64,000 nt of DNA from RHLJ01 sp965242845 (GCA_965242845.1 CBDETC010000002.1:248001-312000); one strand, 5' to 3'; numbered from the stretch's first letter, positions 43,801-52,064 are shown. The notes: generated by a model from the sequence alone, not told the origin. A program made the numbers and translations.

Positions 43801-43918
43801 AGAAGCTGGAAAACATACACAAAGCTGGGATGCTTCAAATCAGGCTAGCGGTATGTATTTTGTAAGGATGACTTCAGAACAAGGGCAGTTCACCCAAAAG
43901 ATGTTATTGGTTAAATAG
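40898..43918 (+). CDS. Secreted G8-domain beta-helix protein, CEMIP/TMEM2-like, with T9SS sorting domain
   Basis: A 1006-aa exported protein. A signal peptide runs to about residue 25. A G8 domain (~33-150) starts LLWSDAATWTDSKPGADAEVTI, continuing with paired strands such as LTIDGTLIF and ILGELELHG. A long right-handed beta-helix (~265-660) follows, with repeated turns such as NSTVNSSRNRGIVIHG, NNVLFDIEGHGVFTED and NNTAHSNRLQGIML. A type A T9SS sorting domain (~920-1006) contains NYPNPFNPSTT. G8 plus beta-helix is the architecture of vertebrate CEMIP and TMEM2, which bind and depolymerise hyaluronan, so a polysaccharide target is likely. Activity here is inferred. It lies downstream of a sulfatase operon but has its own transcription unit. 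Confidence 0.85.
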   Translation: MGIDKKLSIFLITLISLTALKAEAQTVQSADTLLWSDAATWTDSKPGADAEVTISEGSIVLLDEATPDFSGLTIDGTLIFDRQNLELSSDWILINGKLEIGTEEEPFLQNATLTLTGDDTEQSIMDMGTRGIMILGELELHGNPPTTTWTKINEHADIGSTSLTLMESVDWNVGDEIVIGPTDYYEAGNGISVSQRIELTGVSGTSLSLGDELNAHRWGMLQYATETGMSLTADNLLEPPVPDTDSTSTPLVLDERAPVGNLSRNILIQSPDDALWQEEGFGVHIMIMPSGSARVDGVEISRGGQRGLIRRYAFHWHLLSYDGLNLIEDADGQYITNSTVNSSRNRGIVIHGTNGLLVQNNVLFDIEGHGVFTEDAVERRNVIDNNLVLHVRTPWLPPAEALKQHETYTGDFGSSAFWISNPDNIITNNHAGDNVGFGFWLTFPVQPWGDHQNTLDEFGRRMNPSRLRFGVFDNNTAHSNRLQGIMLDNVEIDNAGNIGGHQYWSTTTGTYVGWPYDELRRFTLNRYKVWKNIGNGIWDRAVLPNNFEVVSADNAGRFFAGSGSDGLITRSLVIGTSLNHMMNGTDRPPQADFFGGFSSSDPAAFATYHSTFDITNNIVINFPGVTEERSGVFSTDDYYVRPVEKGQIRNGGNLIIDSHPGVKLRAYGDYFTFASALWDPHGNWGPAGNYFVYDEPFLTYGKEVSIVEPNEVSGGVSVPGPFYGFYAFVLHGVGDEYPQNRPFFDLWGIHVRRLDQDLNEVATWTVTEALADYSLQHMRDFATTPDAIYELTFPEEEVHPTDFQMDVENMLTEDDTQIMGIQFDGTMTIDVRMESSGNSFAYTEVNSLEEVRNSAGSTYWQDRVNNLVWVKLQGGTWEFWTDDPNEDTPTMDELLYETTQFRIIGTGTAVSNEEPGDLPSNFALYQNYPNPFNPSTTITFDVPISSNIQLQIFDITGRLVETLMDGFTEAGKHTQSWDASNQASGMYFVRMTSEQGQFTQKMLLVK

Positions 43919-44024
43919 CCCGGCACCAATTTTTCATCGTTCCGGAAAAAGTTCTGCTGAGAGAATCGTGCAACGAAAATGACTTTAGTGCGTGTAAGTC
44001 GGAGTTTAATTTGAGAACATATCT

Positions 44025-44855
44025 ATGAAATACTTACTCCTTCCACTTTTCGCTATACTAATTTTTTCTACTTCATCATCTGCTCAAAATGCCAAAACTA
44101 TTTCTGATAGTGAATGGTGTGAGGAAAGAAACAACGTAAAGATGAATGGATCAAAAGAAAGGCATTGTGAAGTCAGAGAAATCCGCCTGGATTCAAGAAA
44201 TTCACTTAGTGTTGATGGCAACAAGAATGGAGGAGTTAGCATAAAAAGCTGGGATAAAAATGAAATTTTAGTAACAGCTAAAGTTTCTGTCTATTCCTCA
44301 AACCAAAATGAAGCTAGAGAAATAGCTAATAGTGTATCTATCAATACAAATTCAAAAGTAGAAGCTGACATACCAAAGCTTAACAGGTTTGAAGGGGTTT
44401 CAGTGGATTACCGAATTTATGTTCCAGAACAAACCGACCTGGATATAGTCGCATTCAATGGTGGGATTACTGTCCAAAATGTAGACGGAGATATAGATTT
44501 AGAAACATTGAATGGGAGTTTAAGGCTATCAAATTTAAGTGGAAAAGTAACCGGAGAAACAACCAACGGAAGTATTAGAATTGAACTTACGGGAAGCGAG
44601 TGGACTGGAGAAAGGCTTGATGTTGAAACTACAAATGGAAGTGTTGTTTTTTATATACCTGAGGATTTCAATGCAGAACTTAAAACTGGTACTATAAACG
44701 GATCGATGGACTTTGATTTCCCGATTACCGTTAGCGGAAAATTTAACAGACGCCTTTCTGTTTCCCTTGGGAATGGAGGTAATCTTGTAAAAGCCATTAC
44801 TACTAATGGGAATGTGAAGATCAAAAGAGCATCGAAGAAGCTTTCTTTAAACTAA
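44025..44855 (+). CDS. DUF4097-type exported repeat protein
   Basis: A 276-aa protein with a signal peptide ending in SSSAQ (~20). The mature part has the repeating beta-strand pattern of DUF4097 putative adhesins: LDIVAFNGGITVQNVDGDIDLETLNGSL, KVTGETTNGSIRIEL and VETTNGSVVFYIP, with NGS/NGG turns about every 18-20 residues suggesting a beta-solenoid. Function is unknown; related proteins are linked to envelope stress and signalling genes. Its stop overlaps the convergent membrane HTH gene by four bases. Confidence 0.8.
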   Translation: MKYLLLPLFAILIFSTSSSAQNAKTISDSEWCEERNNVKMNGSKERHCEVREIRLDSRNSLSVDGNKNGGVSIKSWDKNEILVTAKVSVYSSNQNEAREIANSVSINTNSKVEADIPKLNRFEGVSVDYRIYVPEQTDLDIVAFNGGITVQNVDGDIDLETLNGSLRLSNLSGKVTGETTNGSIRIELTGSEWTGERLDVETTNGSVVFYIPEDFNAELKTGTINGSMDFDFPITVSGKFNRRLSVSLGNGGNLVKAITTNGNVKIKRASKKLSLN

Positions 44856-46111
44856 AAAGAGTCTTCGAATACAAGATTCCCTGCTAAGTCTTTCAATCGG
44901 ATGTAGTCAATTTCACTCAAGCCAGAGGTTCGAAAATCAAGGCCTACAATGTTGCCGAAGTCCTCTTCAAAAGAAATTTCGTAGACCTCTTTTCCATTTA
45001 GAGATACCTTAGCTGCCTTATCTACTACACGCATTGAAAGTTCCTGCCAGTTGTATACATCTGTACCAAATGCTGAGAGATTATAATCCCTTCCGGATTG
45101 TACTACTTCGCCAATTTTAATCTGTAGGTTACTTTCACAGCCTTGTAAGGTTAACGGCACATAATAAATGTGTACTTCAGTATGAATAGTTAGTCGAATG
45201 GTAGGACAAGGATCATTCAAAAATTCACGATATCGAAACCTGGTTTCCACATCAAAATTGTGCCCATCTACGCCATTATACTCCCTAATGTTTATGAACC
45301 TGAGTTCACTGAAGCGTTCGATATCCAGGTTGGTATTAAGAATCTCTTCCTCTTCAGCGGTAAGAATTCCATCCTGATTTCTGTCATCACTTATATAAAC
45401 CGGGCGTTCATCATAGTTATAGAAGGCCGCTGACATCCATCCATCTGTTTGAATATGAATGGGGATAATCTTTAGAAAAGTCTCATCAGCTACCAGTTTG
45501 GTTTTATGATAACCGGGTACATAATAAATGCTGGAAAAGAAGTTGCTTTCCGGATTGATTCTATCCCTATGATTTGGATTCCAATCCTGTTGAATAAAAA
45601 AGCTATCCGCTTCTATTCCAGCTACATCATAATCGAAATTCACAGTGCTTGGTACTCCTTTTGAAACTGTTTTATGAGCAACAAAAAGTACCTCGCCTTC
45701 ATAGAATTCCGGGCTTTTTTTATTGAAATAGATGACTGAGGCTGTACTTAACACTAAAAGTACAATCATCGATACCAATACTCTTTTGTCCCCAGGATTG
45801 AATTTCTTTTGGTTGGGGGTTTTAGAAGAAGGCTTTGGGGTGTTCTTTAGTTTGAAGTCTAACCAGTCTTTATAGCCAAGTATGGAAACCAGGGCATTAA
45901 GAGTTGTAGGATGAGGATTCTGAGCTTCATCTTTGCGCCAAATTCGCTTTAGGGTCGAAATGCTCAGCTTTATACCAGACCTTTCTTCAATCAGGTCAAT
46001 TAGATATTCGAAATCACGTTGTTTCATCCTGGCATCTCCATTACCAAGATGAAATTTCTCTTCGATTTGAGTTTTACAGAGCTCTAATAAAATCCCTTCG
46101 TTCGAATCCAT
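44852..46111 (-). CDS. Membrane-anchored HTH-like protein with an EF-hand-like loop and beta-rich exterior
   Basis: I do not recognise a named family for this 419-aa protein, but the parts are readable. Residues ~30-90 look like a helix-turn-helix of the kind seen in Bacteroidota: GIKLSISTLKRIWRK, then LNALVSILGYKDWLDF. A single TM segment is at ~111-130. The exterior part has beta-rich stretches, a calcium-loop-like DDRNQDGILTAE (242-253), and a C-terminal LamG-like end (VSLNGKEVYEISF...DYIRLKDLAGNLVFED). A signal-sensing, membrane-bound regulator is inferred. It is convergent with the DUF4097 gene and divergent (145 bases) from the LamG-like gene at 46257. Confidence 0.72.
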   Translation of the reverse strand: MDSNEGILLELCKTQIEEKFHLGNGDARMKQRDFEYLIDLIEERSGIKLSISTLKRIWRKDEAQNPHPTTLNALVSILGYKDWLDFKLKNTPKPSSKTPNQKKFNPGDKRVLVSMIVLLVLSTASVIYFNKKSPEFYEGEVLFVAHKTVSKGVPSTVNFDYDVAGIEADSFFIQQDWNPNHRDRINPESNFFSSIYYVPGYHKTKLVADETFLKIIPIHIQTDGWMSAAFYNYDERPVYISDDRNQDGILTAEEEEILNTNLDIERFSELRFINIREYNGVDGHNFDVETRFRYREFLNDPCPTIRLTIHTEVHIYYVPLTLQGCESNLQIKIGEVVQSGRDYNLSAFGTDVYNWQELSMRVVDKAAKVSLNGKEVYEISFEEDFGNIVGLDFRTSGLSEIDYIRLKDLAGNLVFEDSF

Positions 46112-46256
46112 GCGAAGAATTTACTCTGCTATCTCTAAAAAGTTAAGCTGCTTATATAAAAAACGGTAAATGAGCGGTAAATGAACGGGCTTTGATTTTG
46201 GCATAAAACATCGATTTGGGAATATGAGGCGGTCATCTTAATTCAACCATATTGCC

Positions 46257-47354
46257 ATGAAATACCTTCAATATTGTCTTTTTTTACTGCCTATGCTAAT
46301 AGTATCAACGGTTAAAGCACAGGACTTTACCCCCCTTCCATTCACTTCAACTCATTGGGATTTTGGCAACTCCGACGCAACTCGCGAAACCTACATGGGC
46401 GAGGAAAGCTATAGACTCGATGGCGCCGCTATAGGTACCAAAAACGTATCTCTTCGCAATGGAACCATCGAGTTGGATATGAACTTTCCATATGGGCGAT
46501 TTTTTCCATCTATTCTTTTCAGGGTGATTGATAGTAGTAACGGGGAGAGCTTTTATGTTCGACCTCATCAATCCGGAAATCCAGACGCAACTCAATACAC
46601 ACCAATTTTCAATGGCTATGCAGGATGGCAACTCTATCACGGTCAAGGTCATGGAGAAGCGGTGGAATTAACACCAGATACATGGCACCATGTGAAAATT
46701 AATATCCTGAACGATCAGGCCGATATCTACTTCAATGATATGGAGAAACCCCTTATCCAGGTAACCGATCTAAAACGAGATATTGCTTCTGGGGAAATTG
46801 GATTAAGCTCTGGTGCCCCTGTTTACTTTGCAAATGTGAAGTACTCGAAAAGAAACCCAACCCTAACTCCCCGTACTAACGAACCTTTTGAAGCTCCGGA
46901 AGGATTGATCACCGAATGGAAGATTTCTGAAGTAGTTGCTAACGAAGAATTCTGGGAAAAACCCTCCATTAGCACCGAAGGATTAACATGGACTAGGCAA
47001 CCCACTGAATATACCGGAACCATTAACCTGGCTAAATTCTCAGAAAGTAGTGAAGGAAAGACCACTGTACTTGCTAAGCTTGATATCGAAGCGGAGTCGG
47101 ATACCAGGGAGCAGATTATCTTTGGTTATAGTGATTTTGTTTGGGTATTTGTAAACGGAGAACAGATTTATGGTGGTCGAAATGATTTCAGATCACGAGA
47201 CTACCGGTACCTTGGGACTATAGGATGGTTTGATAGTGTGTATCTACCCCTTAAAGAAGGTGATAACGAAGTTGTATTCGTTGTTGGCGAAAATTTTGGT
47301 GGCTGGGGGATAAAAGCGAGGATTGAAGACCAGAGTGGCATCCAGATCAAGTAA
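46257..47354 (+). CDS. Secreted LamG/3-keto-disaccharide-hydrolase-fold-like protein
   Basis: A 365-aa exported protein with a signal peptide to about residue 21 (VKAQ). Residues ~25-205 have the jelly-roll pattern of concanavalin/LamG or DUF1080 proteins: GTKNVSLRNGTIELDMNF, FPSILFRVID, ELTPDTWHHVKINI and GEIGLSSGAPVYFANVKY. A second beta-sandwich (~215-365) includes EQIIFGYSDFVWVFVNGEQIYGG, like glycosidase-associated domains. The specific function is unknown. The same LamG-like phrasing (VFVNG/VSLNG) appears in the divergent membrane HTH protein, which suggests a possible sensor-target relation. Confidence 0.68.
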   Translation: MKYLQYCLFLLPMLIVSTVKAQDFTPLPFTSTHWDFGNSDATRETYMGEESYRLDGAAIGTKNVSLRNGTIELDMNFPYGRFFPSILFRVIDSSNGESFYVRPHQSGNPDATQYTPIFNGYAGWQLYHGQGHGEAVELTPDTWHHVKINILNDQADIYFNDMEKPLIQVTDLKRDIASGEIGLSSGAPVYFANVKYSKRNPTLTPRTNEPFEAPEGLITEWKISEVVANEEFWEKPSISTEGLTWTRQPTEYTGTINLAKFSESSEGKTTVLAKLDIEAESDTREQIIFGYSDFVWVFVNGEQIYGGRNDFRSRDYRYLGTIGWFDSVYLPLKEGDNEVVFVVGENFGGWGIKARIEDQSGIQIK

Positions 47355-47364
47355 ATAAGGAACA

Positions 47365-47410
47365 ATTGAACATCGAACGTCGAAGTTCAATGTTCAGAGC
47401 TCAACGTTCA
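47365..47410. repeat. GAAC/TTCGAA palindromic repeat overlapping the end of pxpC
   Basis: TTGAACATCGAACG faces CGAAGTTCAATGTTCA, then GAGCTCAACGTTCA. It uses the same building blocks as the element at 28032. It covers the pxpC stop codon and its last few codons, read from the other strand. Confidence 0.65.
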
Positions 47411-48278
47411 TAAGTTCAAAGCTCACATGATCCCCTGGCTTAACCTGTCCCAGGCGCCATAACTCACTATTCAATACTTTTAGAATCCTTGGGTATCCAC
47501 CAATAGTTTGTCCGTCTGTCATTAAAACAATCGGGTCTCCACTTTTAGGAAGTTGAATTATCCCGGGCATAACCGGAGATGAAGTCATTTGGATGTCTGG
47601 TGCATCGATTTTATCTCCGATCAAACGAATACCCATTCGATTGCTAGAAGAATCCACCGAGAACTTTTGACTGAGCACCACATTTTGCTCCTTTTCGCTT
47701 AGCCAATCCCACTCAGGTGCCGGCATTACCTTGATGGTGACTTTAGATGAGTAATAGGGAATTTCTTCCTTCTTCACTTCGAGCATCTCAGCTTTCCAAC
47801 TCGCCTCTTCCCAGTTGAGTATATCTCCTGTTTGAAGAGATCTTCCATGAAAACCACCAAATCCACCCACTGTATAGGTTGAATACGAATTCATGACCGA
47901 ATCTATCTCTAACTGGCCGCGAATAGCCAGATAAGACCGGCAACCCCGATCAGAGAATTTAAGTGATAACGTATCCCCTGCTTTTACAGTTAATGTCTTA
48001 TTGATAGCTACTGTCTGAGAATTAATAGAAGGCTTCATATCAGCACCAGTGATAGCTATACAAGCTTCCGTCTCAAATCTATATTTCCCCCCAGACATCG
48101 TTAATTCAAGAACAGGAGCGCCACTCTCATTCCCAACTAACCAATTACTTAATTCATACGCTTTTTCATCCATAGCTCCACTAACAGGCACTCCATACTT
48201 CCTGAATCCTTTTCTACCAATATCCTGGATGGTGGAAAATAACCCTGCATTAAGTACTCTCAGGTTACCCATGCCCAA
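47394..48278 (-). CDS. pxpC: 5-oxoprolinase subunit C (biotin-dependent carboxyltransferase-like)
   Basis: A 294-aa KipA/PxpC protein, one of three subunits that open 5-oxoproline to glutamate with ATP. Family marks are LFSTIQDIGRKGFRKYGVPVSGAMD near residue 14, the GGKYRFE stretch, YLAIRGQ near 117 and a C-terminal GGYPRILKV near 263. Its start overlaps the end of pxpB by 14 bases. The last residues (FELMNVEL) and the stop lie in a repeat element, so the C-terminal end may be a late addition. Confidence 0.9.
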   Translation of the reverse strand: MGMGNLRVLNAGLFSTIQDIGRKGFRKYGVPVSGAMDEKAYELSNWLVGNESGAPVLELTMSGGKYRFETEACIAITGADMKPSINSQTVAINKTLTVKAGDTLSLKFSDRGCRSYLAIRGQLEIDSVMNSYSTYTVGGFGGFHGRSLQTGDILNWEEASWKAEMLEVKKEEIPYYSSKVTIKVMPAPEWDWLSEKEQNVVLSQKFSVDSSSNRMGIRLIGDKIDAPDIQMTSSPVMPGIIQLPKSGDPIVLMTDGQTIGGYPRILKVLNSELWRLGQVKPGDHVSFELMNVEL

Positions 48279-48945
48279 ACTCCTCTTTAGATATGGGTTT
48301 GAACCTTATGATATCTCCTGGGTTGGCCTGGGTAGGAGGCATCTGGTTAACATCAAAAAAAGAAACAGGTGTCCTTCCAAGAATATTCCAACCACCAGGA
48401 CTCTCCAATGAATAAATACCAGTTTGATTACTGCCAATCCCAACAGAACCCGGAGGAATTGACGTTCTTGGTGTTTGCTTTCTGGGACAGGAAATACGCT
48501 CATCTAACCCGGCTAAAAAAACGAACCCAGGTATGAAACCCATCATTGCTACTTTGTATTCAGTTTTTGAATGGATTTCGATGATTTCATCCTTTCCAAG
48601 CTTTGTATGCATTTCAAGTTCATCCCAATCCAAACCCATTTCATAACAAAGTGGAATCGTAATTATAGCAGCTTTGCTCTGATCCCAAAGACTTTTTGGT
48701 AGTGATTCAAGCTTTTCAAGTATTGAGTTATAACTCCAAATGTCTTCATCAAAGAAAATGCATAATGCTTTATATGAAGGAACCAGATCAACAATCCCGG
48801 CTAGTTTGAGTGATTCTATTTCTCTGGATAGTTGATGTATTTTGGGAAGTGCTTCATTCGCATCCGGAGAAATCAAAAGAGCGCCTTCCCCCAAAATCGA
48901 CGATTTCCACTCGACGCCATTATGCAGGAAGGATGGCAACTTCAT
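48265..48945 (-). CDS. pxpB: 5-oxoprolinase subunit B
   Basis: A 226-aa KipI/PxpB protein with the cyclophilin-like allophanate-hydrolase-subunit-1 fold. Marks are ITIPLCYEMGLDWDE near residue 95, VAMMGFIPGFVFLAGLD near 132, PRKQTPRTSIPPGSVGIG near 152, and GIYSLESPGGWNILGRTP near 175. It overlaps pxpA by 26 bases and pxpC by 14 bases, so the subunits are produced together. In Bacillus the homologue also inhibits the sporulation kinase KinA; nothing suggests that role here. Confidence 0.92.
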   Translation of the reverse strand: MKLPSFLHNGVEWKSSILGEGALLISPDANEALPKIHQLSREIESLKLAGIVDLVPSYKALCIFFDEDIWSYNSILEKLESLPKSLWDQSKAAIITIPLCYEMGLDWDELEMHTKLGKDEIIEIHSKTEYKVAMMGFIPGFVFLAGLDERISCPRKQTPRTSIPPGSVGIGSNQTGIYSLESPGGWNILGRTPVSFFDVNQMPPTQANPGDIIRFKPISKEEFGHG

Positions 48946-49681
48946 TTTCGTCTAGAAATAAGTGAATATATTTTGCCAGCTCTGTAGCTCCTTCTGTATC
49001 ACTGTGGAGACAAATCGTTTGAGCTGTAATCGGTTTCATTTCTCCACTATAGGTCTTTACCTGACCATCAAAAACCATAGTTTGAATTTGCTCCATCACT
49101 TCTTCCTTCCTATCTAAAACAGCCCTTTCTAAACTCCTGGACCTTAAACTCAGATCTGTCTCGTATCTGCGGTCAGCAAACACTTCGTAGATTACTTCGA
49201 GTCCCAAATCCTGAGCAATTTGAGCAGATACAAAACCCTCTGGTAGATATACCTTTGTGTTCCCTGCTACTGATTTAATAGTTGAAAGAACTGTTTCAGC
49301 CGTTTGCTGATCTTTTGCGGCATGATTATAAAGAGCTCCATGAGGTTTGACATGATGAAGAGGTAAACCTTCCTTATGCAGAATATCGAGAAAAGTCTCT
49401 AGTTGGACTTTGATACTATCTGAAAGCTTTTCTGGGCTGATGTCCATGACAACTCTTCCAAAATTTTCCCTATCCGGGTAACCAGGATGGGCACCTATGG
49501 CTACTTCATAGTTCTGAGCCATGATCATGGTGGTTCGCATTGAGTGCCCATCCCCAATGTGTCCGCCACAAGCAATATTGCAGGATGAGATATAGGGCAT
49601 TATGGCCTCATCCCTTAATCTATGCTCCGGGTTTTTCCATTCTCCCAGATCACAGTTCAGGTCTATTCGCTTAGTACTCAT
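48920..49681 (-). CDS. pxpA: 5-oxoprolinase subunit A (LamB/YcsF family)
   Basis: A 253-aa catalytic subunit with the LamB/YcsF signature: DLNCDLGE at the N terminus, ISSCNIACGGHIGDG near 31, IGAHPGYPDRENFGR near 62 and HHVKPHGALYNHAA near 103. The family fold is a deacetylase-like barrel with metal-binding His and Asp residues. It overlaps the transporter gene by four bases (ATGA) and pxpB by 26 bases, forming a four-gene operon. Confidence 0.94.
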   Translation of the reverse strand: MSTKRIDLNCDLGEWKNPEHRLRDEAIMPYISSCNIACGGHIGDGHSMRTTMIMAQNYEVAIGAHPGYPDRENFGRVVMDISPEKLSDSIKVQLETFLDILHKEGLPLHHVKPHGALYNHAAKDQQTAETVLSTIKSVAGNTKVYLPEGFVSAQIAQDLGLEVIYEVFADRRYETDLSLRSRSLERAVLDRKEEVMEQIQTMVFDGQVKTYSGEMKPITAQTICLHSDTEGATELAKYIHLFLDENEVAILPA

Positions 49682-50910
49682 AGAAAATGAAATACGGAAT
49701 TAAGACTTCGAAAACTTATCAAAATGGTAACCAGAATCACTCCTAAAGCAAGAATATTCTGAAATCTTGAGTTTACATATGCACCCAATAAGGAGGATTT
49801 GTTCATGATATACAATAGAAAGCCTGCCACCAGGGGAAGCAAAATACCGTTTGCTACCTGAGCAAACTGAATGATTTGAACGGGGTTAATCCCCAGCATC
49901 GAAAATATAACGCCAATAATAAGAATCACCATCCAGATAGATTTGAAACGAAAGGAAGAAGTCCCTTCTTCCCATCCCAGAATGCCTTTTGCAGCATAAG
50001 CCGCGGCAAGCGGAGCAGTAATTGCAGATGAAATTCCTGCAGCGAATAACCCAATCCCCAAGAAATATCCCGACCAACTTCCTAAAAGTGGTTCCAATTG
50101 AGCAGCCATATCAGCCGCATTTGAAATCCCTCTTTCTCCAAATAAAGCTGTAGCACTGGTAATGATAATACATGCTGAAATAAGACCTCCCAGAATTATA
50201 GCCACATTATTCTCTCTTCTTAACTCAGGGAGTTCATCCGCACTTTTGTACTTATTTTGAACCACTGATGCATGCAAAAACAAGTTATAGGGTACTACAG
50301 TAGTTCCAATCAGTGCGACCACAGTAAGAAACTGGTCGGCCGAGGCCCTTGGAATTAGCAAGCCTTTCAGGATACCCACTAAGTCTGGCTGAACAACAAT
50401 GGCGGTTGTAACAAAAACAAGGCTCATCAAGCCCACCAATGCGATAAGCGATCGCTCGATAATTTTTGAACTGCCCAATGAAAGTATTATAAAGGCAATG
50501 ACACCGATAATTAGCGGGGGCATAGAAAAACTGATCCCTCCTATTTCTAATCGGAAATCTGATATTAATTCCTCGAAACCAAGTGCTGCTCCGGCAATAT
50601 TTCCCCCCTCATAGGCAGCATTACCTATTACTATCGCTCCTAATACCAAACAAATTCCTAAAAAGCGGACTATTGGATTAGTTAGCTGCTCCCTTATCGC
50701 TTCCCCAAATCCTTTTTGTGTTACAACACCTAATCGAGCCGACATTTCCTGTAAAACAATGGTTGCAATCACAGAAAATAAAAGAGCCCATAGCAGCATG
50801 TATCCTGATCTAACCCCTGCCAGCGTGCAGACTGTAACGGTACCTGGACCAATAAATGCAGCCGTCACCAAGGTACTTGGTCCGAAGTATTTCTTTAGGA
50901 ATGAATTCAA
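49678..50910 (-). CDS. NRAMP-family transporter linked to 5-oxoprolinase
   Basis: A 410-aa membrane protein with about eleven TM segments. The NRAMP fold is shown by FIGPGTVTVCTLAG in TM1 and TTVVPYNLFLHASVVQNK in TM6. Canonical metal carriers have DPGN in TM1 and MPHN in TM6; here these are GPGT and VPYN, so the manganese ligands (Asp, Asn and Met) are altered. The homologue YcsG is next to the same genes in Bacillus. Together this suggests the carrier moves something other than Mn2+, perhaps a substrate related to 5-oxoproline, though that is inference. Confidence 0.85.
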   Translation of the reverse strand: MNSFLKKYFGPSTLVTAAFIGPGTVTVCTLAGVRSGYMLLWALLFSVIATIVLQEMSARLGVVTQKGFGEAIREQLTNPIVRFLGICLVLGAIVIGNAAYEGGNIAGAALGFEELISDFRLEIGGISFSMPPLIIGVIAFIILSLGSSKIIERSLIALVGLMSLVFVTTAIVVQPDLVGILKGLLIPRASADQFLTVVALIGTTVVPYNLFLHASVVQNKYKSADELPELRRENNVAIILGGLISACIIITSATALFGERGISNAADMAAQLEPLLGSWSGYFLGIGLFAAGISSAITAPLAAAYAAKGILGWEEGTSSFRFKSIWMVILIIGVIFSMLGINPVQIIQFAQVANGILLPLVAGFLLYIMNKSSLLGAYVNSRFQNILALGVILVTILISFRSLNSVFHFL

Positions 50911-50993
50911 AACTATTTAAATGAGGCTATTTTATTTATGAATCATTAAAACTATAATTGCTCGAAAGGAAGTGAAACCTTTTACCTAAATCA

Positions 50994-51419
50994 ATGGCGG
51001 AAAATAAAACAGTACCAACCTCTCTCAGTGTTAAGGATTATCTAGATGCGATTGATCATCCACAGAGAAAGGAAGATTGCTTGGTTATCCACGATTTAAT
51101 GAAAAAAATAACTGGCAAGGAACCTCAGATGTGGGGAAGTAGTATTGTTGGTTTTGGCACCTATCATTACAAATACGATAGCGGAAGGGAAGGGATCATG
51201 CTTACTACCGGTTTTTCGAACCGCAAACAAGCTATTACCATTTATCTTGGAAGTGGATTTGACAGATATGATGAGCTTCTCAAGAAAGTAGGTAAGTTTA
51301 AAGCAAGTAAAGCATGTTTTTATATAAAGAGGCTTTCAGACATAGACATTGATGTACTATCCTTATTACTTTCAGAGTCTTTAACAGCCATTGAAAAAAA
51401 ATACACTATCATTGACTAA
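50994..51419 (+). CDS. DUF1801 domain protein
   Basis: A 141-aa protein. SVKDYLDAIDHPQRKEDC, the central PQMWGSSIVGFGTYHYKY and the C-terminal GKFKASKACFYIKRL are characteristic of the DUF1801/YdhG-like family. These small, cytoplasmic proteins have no known reaction. The gene is 83 bases from the NRAMP gene's start on the opposite strand. Confidence 0.85.
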   Translation: MAENKTVPTSLSVKDYLDAIDHPQRKEDCLVIHDLMKKITGKEPQMWGSSIVGFGTYHYKYDSGREGIMLTTGFSNRKQAITIYLGSGFDRYDELLKKVGKFKASKACFYIKRLSDIDIDVLSLLLSESLTAIEKKYTIID

Positions 51420-51616
51420 AGCGAAGCAAACAGGCATTGATTAACTATTTGAATTGGATTTGTTTTCTATGCCACATAAAAACAGTAACGAAATTTTCTC
51501 ATTCGCTTATGAGAACATGTACTATAACTACCCCAGCTTCGTATCATGATGGAATTTATATCCATTTATCGGATTCAATAACAGAAGAGTAAAACGAAAT
51601 CAGGTGATCATCTAGG

Positions 51617-52057
51617 ATGGAAAACAGCATTGAGTTAAAAACTACTATTTCTACTAACCCCGAAGGAGTTTGGGACGCACTAACAAACCCGGATAAAATT
51701 GAGCAATATATGTTTGGTGCGCGTTGCGAAAGTGACTGGAAGCCCGGTAGTAAAGCCAATTTTTTTGTTACTCAGGATGAAAAAGAAATAACAGTGACAA
51801 AAGGAGAAGTAATTCGTGTTCAGGAAAATAAACTATTGGAGCACACTCTTTTCCCTGCAAACTCAAATATTGACGACACCCCTGAAAACTATATTGTTAT
51901 TCTTTACGAGCTAGACCCGATATCCGATTCTGAAACGGAGCTAACCATTACTCAAAAAGGATATAAATATGTTGAAAATGGACTCGAGCGATACATCGAA
52001 ACGCAAAAGGGTTGGAAAGTAGCACTCCCTAAATTGAAAGAAGTGGCTGAAGAATAG
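51617..52057 (+). CDS. SRPBCC / AHSA1-like protein
   Basis: A 146-aa protein with the START-like fold of the AHSA1 group: SIELKTTISTNPEGVWDALTNPDKIEQYM at the start, SDWKPGSKANF, and a final helix with ETQKGWKVALPKLKEVAEE. Members bind small hydrophobic ligands or act as chaperone co-factors. No ligand is evident. The gene is 7 bases ahead of the methyltransferase gene. The 197 bases before it (51420-51616) contain no gene that I can support. Confidence 0.82.
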   Translation: MENSIELKTTISTNPEGVWDALTNPDKIEQYMFGARCESDWKPGSKANFFVTQDEKEITVTKGEVIRVQENKLLEHTLFPANSNIDDTPENYIVILYELDPISDSETELTITQKGYKYVENGLERYIETQKGWKVALPKLKEVAEE

Positions 52058-52064
52058 CCTCCTC

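Noticed and set aside
48049..48411. Plus-strand ORF opposite the pxpB/pxpC junction
   Set aside because: It is antisense to two well-supported overlapping genes and shows no domain.
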